A stretch of DNA of 64,000 nt from the NCBI RefSeq assembly GCF_029846715.1, contig NZ_JARVWW010000039.1, positions 1 through 64,000 on the forward strand, in the 5' to 3' direction. This stretch comes from Bradyrhizobium nivariense. GTDB taxonomy: Bacteria > Pseudomonadota > Alphaproteobacteria > Rhizobiales > Xanthobacteraceae. The position numbers and the translations under genes were made by a program. This document shows positions 33,377 through 42,172 of the stretch, piece after piece (the first letter of the stretch is position 1; each line of letters starts with the position of its first letter). The notes under the pieces were generated by a model. The model made no database searches and was not told where the DNA came from. It saw only the letters and a list, made by a program, of their open reading frames with translations.

Positions 33377-34003
33377 ATGTACATCCCTCCCGCCTTCAAA
33401 GACGACATCGAGAGCATCCGGGCGACCATTCACGGTGCCCGCCTCGCCAGTCTGGTAACAGCCACTACCGAAGGCCCGGTCGCCACGCCGCTGCCGCTCT
33501 TCCTCGACGAGAGCGAAGGCGAGCACGGCGTGCTGTACGGACATGTGGCGAAAGCCAACCCGCAATGGAAGCTGCCGCCGATCGGAGACGCGCTGGCAAT
33601 CTTCAGCGGTCCCGACGCCTATGTGACGCCGTCGTGGTACGCGACCAAGCAGGAGACCGAAAAGGTCGTGCCGACCTGGAACTACGTCGCGGTGCATGCT
33701 TACGGCCCGGTCGAATTCTTCCAGGAGCCGGAGCGCTTGCTCGACGCCGTGACGCGGCTCACGAACAGGCACGAAGGATCGCGTGCCAAGCCGTGGGCCG
33801 TTACGGATGCCCCCGCCGATTTCATCGCCGCGCAACTGCGCGGAATCGTCGGCGTACGCATTCCCGTCGTGCGGTTCGAAGGCAAGCGCAAGATGAGCCA
33901 GAACCGTCCAGAGGCCGACCGTGTCGGCGTCGCACAAGGTCTCGCGGCGAGCGAGAACGCAGATGATCGCGAGGTTGCGCTGTTGATTCCGGTTCCGATG
34001 TAA
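33377..34003 (+). CDS. PaiB-type FMN-binding negative transcriptional regulator
   Basis: 208 aa. Starts MYIPPAFKDDIESIRATIHG and carries TPLPLFLDE, GHVAKANPQWK, ALAIFSGPDAYVTPSWYATK and NYVAVHAYG, the split-barrel FMN-binding fold of PaiB. In Bacillus PaiB represses sporulation and degradative enzyme genes; the role here is unknown. Start chosen at the family's conserved MYxPxxF. Confidence 0.9.
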   Translation: MYIPPAFKDDIESIRATIHGARLASLVTATTEGPVATPLPLFLDESEGEHGVLYGHVAKANPQWKLPPIGDALAIFSGPDAYVTPSWYATKQETEKVVPTWNYVAVHAYGPVEFFQEPERLLDAVTRLTNRHEGSRAKPWAVTDAPADFIAAQLRGIVGVRIPVVRFEGKRKMSQNRPEADRVGVAQGLAASENADDREVALLIPVPM

Positions 34004-34096
34004 AATGTCCACTTCCGTTCCCGACATTCGCTGTGGGGAACCATCGTCCTGTCAGGTTCGTTGATACATTTCAGCAAGTCTCCTGACAGGATTCCT

Positions 34097-34924
34097 ATGT
34101 GTCGCTGGATTGCATATCGGGGCGAGACCACATCTTTCGAGCCCTACGTCACCGAGCCCGAGCATTCGCTGATCGCGCAGAGCATCCGCTCGCTCCAGTC
34201 GACGGCCGGCTCGAATGGCGACGGCTTTGGCCTCGGCTGGTACGGCGAGCATCCCGAGCCTGGCCTCTATCGTGAAACACGCCCCGCCTGGTCGGACGAG
34301 AATCTGCGCTACCTCTGCCGCCATCTGCGCTCGCATTTGTTCTTCGCCCATGTGCGTGCCGCCACCGGCACGGCGGTGACACGGCAGAATTGTCATCCCT
34401 TTGCCTGCGGCCAGTGGATGTTCATGCACAACGGCTTCGTCGGCAGCTGGAATCGCCTGCGGCGCAAGGTCGAGGCGCTGATCCCCGACGCCTACTACCC
34501 CTCGCGGCTGGGCACGACCGATTCGGAAGCCGTGTTCCTCGCCATGATGGGCGCGGGCGTCGATAGCGATCCGCTCGGCGCAACGGCGCGCGTGCTGCAA
34601 GCCCTCGTCGGCCTCGTCAACGAAGGCGAGCTTCGCGAACGGCTACGCTTCACCAGCGCCATCGCCAACGGCCGGGATCTCTATGCCTTCCGGGTTGCAG
34701 TCAACGATGCCGCCAACACGCTATATTTCCGCGAGTCCGGCGGCCAGGTCATCGTGGTGTCCGAGCCGTTCGACAAGGAACCGGACTGGACGGAAGTGCC
34801 CGCGAATCACGCGCTGGTCGCGCAGGCGTCCGAAAGTGCGAAAATTGTTCCGTTCGGCCTTGCAATTTCCGGTGGGGCCGACGCGGAACCCGCTCCGGTC
34901 AGGAGGATTATCGCCCGCAGGTAA
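34097..34924 (+). CDS. Class II glutamine amidotransferase (EgtC/YafJ-like)
   Basis: 275 aa. The mature N-terminal nucleophile is Cys2 (MCRWIAYRG). Supporting motifs are NGDGFGLGWYG, FFAHVRAATGTAVTRQNCHP and FMHNGFVGSW, the Gln-binding loop of Ntn amidotransferases. It hydrolyses an amide such as Gln or a gamma-glutamyl compound. It lies 18 bp before the carboxylate-amine ligase on the same strand, so the two very likely work in one pathway. Start fixed by the need for Cys at position 2. Confidence 0.92.
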   Translation: MCRWIAYRGETTSFEPYVTEPEHSLIAQSIRSLQSTAGSNGDGFGLGWYGEHPEPGLYRETRPAWSDENLRYLCRHLRSHLFFAHVRAATGTAVTRQNCHPFACGQWMFMHNGFVGSWNRLRRKVEALIPDAYYPSRLGTTDSEAVFLAMMGAGVDSDPLGATARVLQALVGLVNEGELRERLRFTSAIANGRDLYAFRVAVNDAANTLYFRESGGQVIVVSEPFDKEPDWTEVPANHALVAQASESAKIVPFGLAISGGADAEPAPVRRIIARR

Positions 34925-34942
34925 TACCTTGGGGGTGGCACG

Positions 34943-36169
34943 ATGACATTTGCTTCAGACGTTCTGAAATTGCTGCGGCTGGATTCCTCCGAGGACAGGC
35001 AGCACCTCGTCATTCGCTCGGCCGGCGGACGCGGCAAGGCTGCGGAATATTCATTCGGCATCGAGGAGGAATACTTCCTCGCCGATCGCCGCAGCCTGGA
35101 GGTCGCGATCCAGACTCCCGATGAGCTGTTCGAATCGGCGAACTGGTCGACCGGCGGTCAGGCGATGAGGGAGATGCTGCAATCCCAGCTCGAGGTCGCC
35201 ACCAACGTTCACGTCGACGTCACCGATGCGCGCGAAGAGCTTCGCTTCCTGCGCCGCGAAGTCGCGAATGTCGCGGCGCAATATGGCTTCGCGATCATGG
35301 CCTGCGGCACGCATCCGACCGCGGTGTGGCGCATGTCGCAACCGAGCCCCAAGCCGCGCTACGAGGAGATGATCGAGGATCTGCGTAGCATCGGCCACCG
35401 CAACCTGATGTGCGGCATGCATGTGCACGTCCAGTTGCCCGATCCCGAAAAGCGTATGGCGGTGATGCGGGCGATGCTGCCGCATCTGCCGCTCTTCATC
35501 GCGCTGTCGGCTTCCTCCCCGTTCTGGAATTCACACAAGACCGGACTGAAAGGCTACCGGCTCGCGGCCTATTCCGAGCTGCCGCGCACCGGCCTGCCCG
35601 AATTGTTCGAGAGCAGGCAGGACTACGACGAATATGTCGATGCGTTGCAGCGCTCCGGCGTGATCCCGGATGAAAGCCACATCTGGTGGGCCATGCGCCC
35701 CTCCATGAAGCACCCGACGCTGGAGCTTCGCGCGCCCGACACCTGCACCTTCGTCGACGACGCCGTCGCGATTGCCTCGCTCTATCGCTGCCTGACCCGC
35801 CATCTCTACCTGCGACCTCATCTGTCGAAAGAGGTCACAGCGGTCGAACGCGCGGTTGCGGTGGAGAACAAATGGCGCGCCCAGCGCTACGGCACCGATT
35901 GCATCTTTGCCTCCAAGGACGGGCCGGTCACGATCTCCGAGCTGCTTTCCCGCGTGATCGACGACATCGCCGGGGACGCGGCCGCGCTGAACTGCGCCGC
36001 CGAGGTCGAACACTGCCGCACCATCGTGGAGCGTGGCAGCTCGGCTGAATTCCAGCTTCGCGCCTTCCGCGACAATGCGGAGGACATCGCCGCTGTGTCG
36101 CGCTGGATCGCACACGCGACAACCTCGGGGACGAGCGCACCGGCCGCAAGCGTCCGTGCGCCCTCATAG
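34943..36169 (+). CDS. Carboxylate-amine ligase (GCS2/YbdK family)
   Basis: 408 aa, standard family length. Signature segments: YSFGIEEEYFLAD (metal/ATP site), GTHPTAVWR, GMHVHVQLPDPEKRM, SASSPFWNSHKTGLKGYR, and WWAMRPSMKHPTLELRAPDTC. YbdK-type enzymes form amide bonds (weak glutamate-cysteine ligase activity in E. coli). Coupled with the class II amidotransferase upstream, this fits a small-molecule or peptide amidation pathway; the product is unknown. Confidence 0.92.
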   Translation: MTFASDVLKLLRLDSSEDRQHLVIRSAGGRGKAAEYSFGIEEEYFLADRRSLEVAIQTPDELFESANWSTGGQAMREMLQSQLEVATNVHVDVTDAREELRFLRREVANVAAQYGFAIMACGTHPTAVWRMSQPSPKPRYEEMIEDLRSIGHRNLMCGMHVHVQLPDPEKRMAVMRAMLPHLPLFIALSASSPFWNSHKTGLKGYRLAAYSELPRTGLPELFESRQDYDEYVDALQRSGVIPDESHIWWAMRPSMKHPTLELRAPDTCTFVDDAVAIASLYRCLTRHLYLRPHLSKEVTAVERAVAVENKWRAQRYGTDCIFASKDGPVTISELLSRVIDDIAGDAAALNCAAEVEHCRTIVERGSSAEFQLRAFRDNAEDIAAVSRWIAHATTSGTSAPAASVRAPS

Positions 36170-36232
36170 CGCCCGCGCAAGCTTCGGGAGCGACAATGTC
36201 GTTCCTGAATTCGGAAGGTCGCGGAGAGAAGC

Positions 36233-36418
36233 ATGAATCGCGTCACGTGTTGCGCCGGCTGCGGCCATGGACTCATTCCGATGCTCTCGGCCAAAGGCCG
36301 CGCGGAGCTCAGCTGCCTGTGGTGCGAACTCATCGACGCGCGTGCAGTGGACATGGCGAAGTGGGCTGACAGCCCGTACGGCAAGCCCGAACGGACCGTC
36401 CGTCGATCCTTCGAATGA
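36233..36418 (+). CDS. Small zinc-ribbon-like protein
   Basis: 61 aa (MNRVTCCAGCGHGLIPML...), with two Cys pairs (CCAGC and SCLWC) spaced as in a small zinc ribbon. GGAGAGAAG precedes the ATG. It follows the ligase gene by 63 bp on the same strand. Unknown function. Confidence 0.6.
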   Translation: MNRVTCCAGCGHGLIPMLSAKGRAELSCLWCELIDARAVDMAKWADSPYGKPERTVRRSFE

Positions 36419-36755
36419 ACGGCTTCAGATACCCGGCTGCCGGCATTTACTGATCGGCGCGACTGCACGTCCGCGCCAGGATGCCGACAAAATAGACAAG
36501 CCACGTCTCGTCACTGGCCTGCCGGCTTGGCCAACATGGCCAGGCAGGCTGGCGACACGTGTCATCTAACCTCAGGTGCAACCTCGATTTTTCTTCGCGT
36601 GGCGGCGAGCCGGAGAGCCTGCCTGCCGCGCGGCACCTCGACTGGCCCAAAATTCGCAAGGCAGCATCAGGCCTGATTCCCTGCTCTCCCACGAATTGGA
36701 GCAGCAAGATGCGTGCGCCGAGAGACCGGATGAGCGGCCCAGATCGGAGAATGCC
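36419..36755. other. Intergenic region with GC hairpin
   Basis: 337 bp. It holds a hairpin (gcctgcc at 36517-36523 with ggcaggc at 36543-36549, inner TGGCCA palindrome), possibly a terminator for the preceding genes, and presumably the promoter of the cupin gene. The in-frame upstream extension of the cupin ORF does not look coding. Confidence 0.5.
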
Positions 36756-37895
36756 ATGAACGTGCATGCCGCCGGCGATCTCAAATTCACCGGCCTCACC
36801 CGCCCGGACGGCGCGCCCCTTCGCCTCAACGCTCAGGACTTCGTGGCGATTGATCGCGACCGGAATGCGAAGTTCGAGCCGACGTACCGGCCGCAAGCAC
36901 TCTACAATCGCGCCAACGAAGGCTTTCACGCCAACAACGAAACCTTCCTGCTGCATGAAGTCGCGACCAATCTGCCGATCTACCGTCCGGACACCGGCCC
37001 TACCGATTTCCACCTGCATCTTCCGCCGGGCGGCTTTCAGCTCGTGCTGGTCACCTCGGGCGCGTTCACCTTCGACTATGACGGGCGCTTCTACAATGTC
37101 GGCCCCGGCGCGGTGATGTTGCAGAGCGCGATCGTGCACCGCCAGCTGTTTTACACCTGGTCCGGATTGTCGACCGAAGAGAACCTGAAGACGCCACAGA
37201 CGGTGGCGCCGGATCCGATTTCCATGGGCTATTCCGGCAAATTCCTCGAAGCCTTCATCACCGATCCGACGACCTTTCCGAACCCGACCATCGTCGGTCC
37301 GGATCAGATCAACGAAGACGAGACGCCACGGGTGGCATGGAGCCACCCTTTGCATGATCGCCCTGCGGACGCAGGCTTTTGGCTGCAGGACCCGCTGGCG
37401 CTGGATGCGCTGTTCAAGCCGCTCACCGACAGCCCGGTCAAATCATCCATGCCGGTCTATGTGCGCGACATCGGCATCGAAGTGCCGAGCGGTCATCTCG
37501 TCATCGGCCACATCATCGCAACCGACCCGCGCGGCCAGTCGCTGTTGCCCAAGAGCACGTCGGCAGTAGCGGACGCTGCCTGTTTCGCCAAGGGCGAGGT
37601 CGTGATTTATCGCGTCATCCGCGGCACGACCGAGTTCAAGAAGACGACCGGCGAGACCTTTGAACTCGCGGCTGGCGACGTCGTGACGGCGGGCAAGAAC
37701 GCGATCAGCCTCGTCGGCATCGGCGAAAACACCCAGGTCCTCCGGCTCGGCCTTCTCAAAGGCATGAACGAGCTTTGCAGCTGGTCGCCGACACAGCGCG
37801 ACGAGATCGACGGCCTCGCCGGTCAGATCATCACGCAGAAGGACGTCCGTCCGCTGCGCACCGAAGGCAAGCCGGTCGGGTACCTCTACGGCTGA
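36756..37895 (+). CDS. Double-cupin protein of unknown function
   Basis: 379 aa. The N-terminal cupin shows FHLHLPPGGFQLVLVTSGAF with possible metal His, and VGPGAVMLQSAIVHRQLF. A second cupin-like half (about 220-340) has VIYRVIRGTTEFKKTTGE and LAAGDVVTAGKNAISL. The bicupin layout is seen in dioxygenases and sugar or organic-acid enzymes. No substrate recognised. ATG 36756 is chosen, since the upstream open frame is Arg/Pro-rich and unlike protein. Confidence 0.7.
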   Translation: MNVHAAGDLKFTGLTRPDGAPLRLNAQDFVAIDRDRNAKFEPTYRPQALYNRANEGFHANNETFLLHEVATNLPIYRPDTGPTDFHLHLPPGGFQLVLVTSGAFTFDYDGRFYNVGPGAVMLQSAIVHRQLFYTWSGLSTEENLKTPQTVAPDPISMGYSGKFLEAFITDPTTFPNPTIVGPDQINEDETPRVAWSHPLHDRPADAGFWLQDPLALDALFKPLTDSPVKSSMPVYVRDIGIEVPSGHLVIGHIIATDPRGQSLLPKSTSAVADAACFAKGEVVIYRVIRGTTEFKKTTGETFELAAGDVVTAGKNAISLVGIGENTQVLRLGLLKGMNELCSWSPTQRDEIDGLAGQIITQKDVRPLRTEGKPVGYLYG

Positions 37896-37901
37896 GCGGG
37901 G

Positions 37902-39290
37902 TTACTCCGCCGCCAGCCGCACGTGGCGTGAGGTCGGGGTGCGCATGGTGACGAGCTCTTCGGCCGCGGTCGGATGCAGCGCGATCGTCGCGTCGAAATC
38001 GGCCTTGGTCGCCTTCATCTTCACCGCGATCGCGACCGCCTGCGTGATCTCGGCCGCGGCATCGCCGACGATGTGACAGCCGAGCACGCGGTCGGTCGAG
38101 CCGTCAACGACGAGCTTCATCAGCACGCGGGTATCGCGGCCCGACATCGTCGCCTTGATGGGACGGAACGTGGCCTTGTAAATGTCGACGTGGTTGAATT
38201 GCGCGCGCGCCTCGGTCTCGGTGAGGCCGACGGTGCCGACCTCCGGCTGCGAGAACACGGCGGTCGGGATGGTGGCGTGATCCACCTGCACCTCGCGCTT
38301 GCCGAACACGGTGTCGGCAAACGCATGGCCCTCGCGGATTGCTACCGGCGTTAGATTGTGACGGTGGGTGACGTCGCCGATTGCATAGATGCTGTCGACC
38401 GAGCTCCTGGAGAAATGGTCGACGGCGATGCCGCCGTTGTTCGGGTTGATGGCAACGCCGGCCTTTTCGAGGCCGAGATTGGCGACGGCGGGGTGGCGGC
38501 CGATCGCGAACATCACTTGGTCGGAGGCAAGGCTCGAGCCGTTCGACAGATGCGAGGTGAATTCCTCGCCGTGCCGATCGACCTTCGCCACCGTGCAGCC
38601 GGTGAGGATGGTGATGCCCTGCTTCTCCATCTCGGCGCGGACATGGGCGCGGACGTCCTCGTCGAAGCCGCGCAAGATGTTGTCGCCGCGATAGATCACG
38701 GTGACGTCGGATCCGTAGCCGGCAAAGATGCCGGCGAATTCCAGCGCGATGTAGCCGCCGCCCTGGATCACGATCCGCTTCGGCAGCGTCTTCAGGTGGA
38801 ACGCCTCGTTGGAGGAGATCACGTGCTCGATACCGGGAATCATGGCGCCGTGGTTCGGCGCGCCGCCAGTGGCGATCAGGATGTACTTCGCCGTGATCTT
38901 CCTGTCGTTCTCGAGCAGGCGGACGGTGTGCTTGTCCTCGATCACCGCGCGGCTCTTGACGACCTGCGCACCCGCCTTCTCGACATTCGCAGTGTAGATC
39001 GCCTCGAGCCGGGCGATCTCCTTGTCCTTGTTGGCGATCAGCGTCGGCCAGTCGAAGGTTGCGGGCGGAACGGTCCAGCCGAAACCGGCAGCGTCCTCGA
39101 GCTCATGACGGAAATGTGAGCCGATCACGAACAGCTTCTTCGGCACACAGCCGCGGATCACGCAGGTCCCGCCCATGCGGTACTCTTCCGCGACCATCAC
39201 ACGGGCGCCGTAGCCGGCCGCGATGCGGGCGGCACGCACGCCGCCCGAACCGCCACCGATGACAAAGAGGTCGACGTCGAATTCAGCCAT
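37902..39290 (-). CDS. gor: Glutathione-disulfide reductase
   Basis: 462 aa. FAD site VIGGGSGGVRAARIAA, redox disulphide GGTCVIRGCVPKKL, NADPH site IVIQGGGYIALEFAGIF, second FAD motif SIYAIGDVTHR, and C-terminal active-site base HPTAAEE. It reduces GSSG with NADPH to keep the cytosolic thiol pool. All catalytic residues are present. It converges on the cupin gene with a 6-bp gap. Confidence 0.96.
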   Translation of the reverse strand: MAEFDVDLFVIGGGSGGVRAARIAAGYGARVMVAEEYRMGGTCVIRGCVPKKLFVIGSHFRHELEDAAGFGWTVPPATFDWPTLIANKDKEIARLEAIYTANVEKAGAQVVKSRAVIEDKHTVRLLENDRKITAKYILIATGGAPNHGAMIPGIEHVISSNEAFHLKTLPKRIVIQGGGYIALEFAGIFAGYGSDVTVIYRGDNILRGFDEDVRAHVRAEMEKQGITILTGCTVAKVDRHGEEFTSHLSNGSSLASDQVMFAIGRHPAVANLGLEKAGVAINPNNGGIAVDHFSRSSVDSIYAIGDVTHRHNLTPVAIREGHAFADTVFGKREVQVDHATIPTAVFSQPEVGTVGLTETEARAQFNHVDIYKATFRPIKATMSGRDTRVLMKLVVDGSTDRVLGCHIVGDAAAEITQAVAIAVKMKATKADFDATIALHPTAAEELVTMRTPTSRHVRLAAE

Positions 39291-39336
39291 TGTCCACTCC
39301 GACCTCTTTCAAATGTCTCTGATCAGATAGTGTCTG

Positions 39337-39855
39337 TCAGATCTCCTTGCCACGCTTGCGCATCTCGGCGCGGAAGTTGCCCATTACGGTCTCGGAGAAG
39401 TTCTGGGCCCAGGAGTTCATGAAGGCCATGCTCAGCCCGATCGCGCGCGGCTCGGCTTCGATCAGCTTCTTGCCCAGCGGCGACTTGTAGAAGGTGACGA
39501 GATCCTTCAGCTCCTGCTCGGTGAACTCGCTGGCATAGACCTGCGCCATGCCTTCGCCGATTTCGTTCTCGCGGCCCTTGAGCTGCTGGGCAACGACCTG
39601 TGCGACCTCGTTGAGGTCCTTCTGGTAGTTGAGGTTCTGCTGGATCAGCGCGATCTTGGTCTTCTCGACCAGGCCGGGCACCGCGTTGGCGTACATCGCG
39701 CCGGCGTTCTTGATCGTGAGGATCTCCTTGGCGGCCGCGATGGCCGTCGGCGACGATTTCGGCGGAGTCCCTTGCTGGGCCACGGCCGGAGCGGCCGAGA
39801 GGGCCAGTCCCACAGCGAGGATCGCGGCCGGCAAGAATTTCAAAACACTCTTCAT
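39337..39855 (-). CDS. DUF2059 secreted protein
   Basis: 172 aa. A signal peptide (LPAAILAVGLALSAAPAVAQ) precedes a helical DUF2059 region (EILTIKNAGAMYANAVPGLV; YASEFTEQELKDLVTFYKSP). DUF2059 proteins are periplasmic and of unknown function. The ATG overlaps the rpiA stop by 4 nt (ATGA), so it is translationally coupled to rpiA. Confidence 0.88.
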   Translation of the reverse strand: MKSVLKFLPAAILAVGLALSAAPAVAQQGTPPKSSPTAIAAAKEILTIKNAGAMYANAVPGLVEKTKIALIQQNLNYQKDLNEVAQVVAQQLKGRENEIGEGMAQVYASEFTEQELKDLVTFYKSPLGKKLIEAEPRAIGLSMAFMNSWAQNFSETVMGNFRAEMRKRGKEI

Positions 39856-40565
39856 TCCCAGTCTCCTTTCGGCTTTCGCCGTTCAATCACGCGGATTCCC
39901 TCGCCACCCGCCAAAACAGCCGAGCTGGCCAAGCCGATGAACAAACCATGCTCGACAACGCCGGGGATCGCGCTCAACGCCGTGGCGAGGCGGGCGGGAT
40001 CCTCAATCCGTTCGAGTTGGGCATCGACGATCCAGTGGCCGCCATCGGTGACGAAAACGTGGCCGTCCTTGCCCTTGCGGACCGCCATTTGCCCGGAAAC
40101 GCCGCATTCCGCAAATGCCTTCGCGATCGCGTACCGCGTTGCGCCGAGCCCGAACGGGATGACCTCGACCGGCAGCGGAAAGCGGCCGAGCGTCGGCACC
40201 CATTTGGTGTCGTCGGCAATCACGATCATGCGGTCCGAGGCGGCCGCCACGATCTTCTCGCGCAATAGCGCGCCGCCACCGCCCTTGATCAGATTGAGCT
40301 CGGGATCGATCTCGTCGGCGCCGTCAATGGTCAGGTCGAGATGCTCGATCTCGTCGAGCGTGGTCAGCGGCACGCCGCAGCGCACGGCATCGGCACGCGT
40401 GGCCTCGGAGGTCGGCACGCCGATCACTTTCAGCCCGGCGCGGACCTGCTCGCCGAGCAGCTCGACGAAATGTTTTGCAGTGGAGCCGGTACCGAGCCCG
40501 AGCTGCATGCCGTCACGCACCTCCTCGAGGGCGCGCGCCGCAGCCTGCCGCTTCAACTGGTCCAT
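39852..40565 (-). CDS. rpiA: Ribose-5-phosphate isomerase A
   Basis: 237 aa from ATG 40565 (a GTG two codons earlier is possible). Motifs: GLGTGSTAKHFVELL (phosphate loop), TIDGADEIDPELNLIKGGGGALLREK (catalytic Asp/Glu/Lys) and IADDTKWVPTLGRFPLPVEV. It interconverts ribose-5-phosphate and ribulose-5-phosphate in the pentose phosphate pathway. Followed by the coupled DUF2059 gene. Confidence 0.96.
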   Translation of the reverse strand: MDQLKRQAAARALEEVRDGMQLGLGTGSTAKHFVELLGEQVRAGLKVIGVPTSEATRADAVRCGVPLTTLDEIEHLDLTIDGADEIDPELNLIKGGGGALLREKIVAAASDRMIVIADDTKWVPTLGRFPLPVEVIPFGLGATRYAIAKAFAECGVSGQMAVRKGKDGHVFVTDGGHWIVDAQLERIEDPARLATALSAIPGVVEHGLFIGLASSAVLAGGEGIRVIERRKPKGDWE

Positions 40566-40746
40566 GTTCACGATGCGCCCGCCCCTGAATTACGAGTGTG
40601 CTGCCGGATAGGCTCGCGGCGGCTTATGTAGCCTCGTTTTCCCTCGGAGAACAGGGTCTGGGGAACAGGCCTCCGGGCCGATCTTATAAGGTGATCTTAT
40701 GGCTTCGGCCCTTGCGCGGGCGGGGCCGGGCCGGTAGCGCTGGACC

Positions 40747-41421
40747 ATGACCTCCCCACACACCATCGTCTTCGATCTCGACGGCACGCTTGTGGATACG
40801 GCGCCCGACCTGATCACTGCGCTCAATTACGTGCTCGACCGCGAAGGGCTGCCGCCCGTGCCGATGGCCTCGGCCCGCAACATGATCGGCGCCGGCGCCC
40901 GCAAGTTGATCGAGCGGGGGCTGGAGGCCGAGGGCCGCAGCGTCACGCCGGCCGACATGGACCGGCTGACGGCCGATTTCATCGCCTATTACGCCGACCA
41001 TATCGCCGTCGAATCCCGCCCCTTCGAGGGGCTGGAGGCCGCGCTCGACCATTTTGCGGCCCAGGGCCACCGCCTCGCGGTCTGCACCAACAAGCTGGAA
41101 TGGCTGTCGAAGCGGCTGCTCGACCAGCTCGATCTGAGCCGGCGCTTCGCGGCGATCTGCGGCGCCGACACTTTTGGCGTCCAGAAGCCCGATCCGACCA
41201 TTTTCCGCGAAACGGTGGCGCGGGCCGGCGGCGAGGTCAAAGCCAGCATCATGGTCGGCGACGCCGGACCCGATGTCGGCGTGGCCAGGCGCGCCGGAGT
41301 TCCCGTGATCGGGGTCAGCTTCGGCTATACGGACGTGCCGATCGCCGAGCTCAAGCCGGACCGGCTGATCCATCACATGCGCGACCTGCCGGCCGCCGCA
41401 AGCAGCCTGATGACGGCGTAG
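40747..41421 (+). CDS. gph: Phosphoglycolate phosphatase (HAD family)
   Basis: 224 aa. HAD motif 1 FDLDGTLVDTAPDL, motif 2 VCTNKL, motif 3 Lys in GVQKPDPTIF, motif 4 MVGDAGPDVGVARRAG. The cap domain and DTAPDL segment are typical of Gph, which removes phosphoglycolate. Substrate assignment is by family resemblance. Divergent from rpiA with about 180 bp between. Confidence 0.9.
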   Translation: MTSPHTIVFDLDGTLVDTAPDLITALNYVLDREGLPPVPMASARNMIGAGARKLIERGLEAEGRSVTPADMDRLTADFIAYYADHIAVESRPFEGLEAALDHFAAQGHRLAVCTNKLEWLSKRLLDQLDLSRRFAAICGADTFGVQKPDPTIFRETVARAGGEVKASIMVGDAGPDVGVARRAGVPVIGVSFGYTDVPIAELKPDRLIHHMRDLPAAASSLMTA

Positions 41422-41575
41422 GCACATCTCAAGGCACTGACATGACTTGGTGATTCCACGGAACTCGGCGTTAACCATCTATTAACTATGCGCGGCCCGC
41501 CGGTTGCTTGCTCGGAACGACGCTCCTAAGTTCGCTTGGGGATGTGGCGGTTCGTCGCAGTAGAAGTGGATGGTC

Positions 41576-42064
41576 ATGCGTCGTGTCATCGCGATTGCGT
41601 TAGCTGGGGTAAGCATCCTGGGAGCAACAAGTCTTGCCGGCTGCTCCTCAATGTCCTGGAACGTGTTCAAATCGGCCCCTCCGACCGTCCAGGTCCGGCT
41701 CGAATCCAATCCCCCGGGTGCTGACGCCACGACCTCGCTCGGACAGGGCTGCAAGACCCCCTGCTCCGTCTCGGTTCCCGCCCCCGACGCCCCCTTCACG
41801 GTGGCTTTCGCGCTGCCAAAATACCAGCCGGCGAGCGTCCCGGTGAACGTGATCAAGAATCCCGGCGATTTCACTACACCCGCCTCGGTCACCACCGATC
41901 CGAACCCGGTTTTCGCCGAGCTCCAGCCGGCCACCCCGCCAAAACCGGTCCGCAAGCCGCACCGGCCCAAGAAGCCGAAACCGGCGGCGTCCTCCGCCGT
42001 CCCGGCCGAGGCCGCACCGACCGCGGGTTCGCCGTTCCCCGATCCGAACGCGAGCAAGCGCTGA
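41576..42064 (+). CDS. Lipoprotein with Pro/Lys-rich C-terminus
   Basis: 162 aa. A lipobox (LAGC) follows a signal sequence (MRRVIAIALAGVSILGATS), so the mature protein starts at Cys near residue 24. The middle (VRLESNPPGADATTSLGQGC, TPCSVSVPAPDAPFTV) resembles a PEGA-like surface module; the end is Pro/Lys/Ala-rich (KPVRKPHRPKKPKP). Function unknown. ATG 41570 is an alternative start. Confidence 0.78.
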   Translation: MRRVIAIALAGVSILGATSLAGCSSMSWNVFKSAPPTVQVRLESNPPGADATTSLGQGCKTPCSVSVPAPDAPFTVAFALPKYQPASVPVNVIKNPGDFTTPASVTTDPNPVFAELQPATPPKPVRKPHRPKKPKPAASSAVPAEAAPTAGSPFPDPNASKR

Positions 42065-42172
42065 CCTCCGTTATCCCCCCAATTGTCTCCGACGCCTCCG
42101 ATGCTTAGATTGCTTCCAAGGCACCGCTGAAGCAAAGCTGCGGCTGTCGCCGCAAGTGACAAGGCATTTGGT

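Noticed and set aside
42065..42172. Molybdenum-cofactor riboswitch upstream of moaA
   Set aside because: Only a small GC hairpin is visible in about 108 bp; the conserved features of that riboswitch are not seen.
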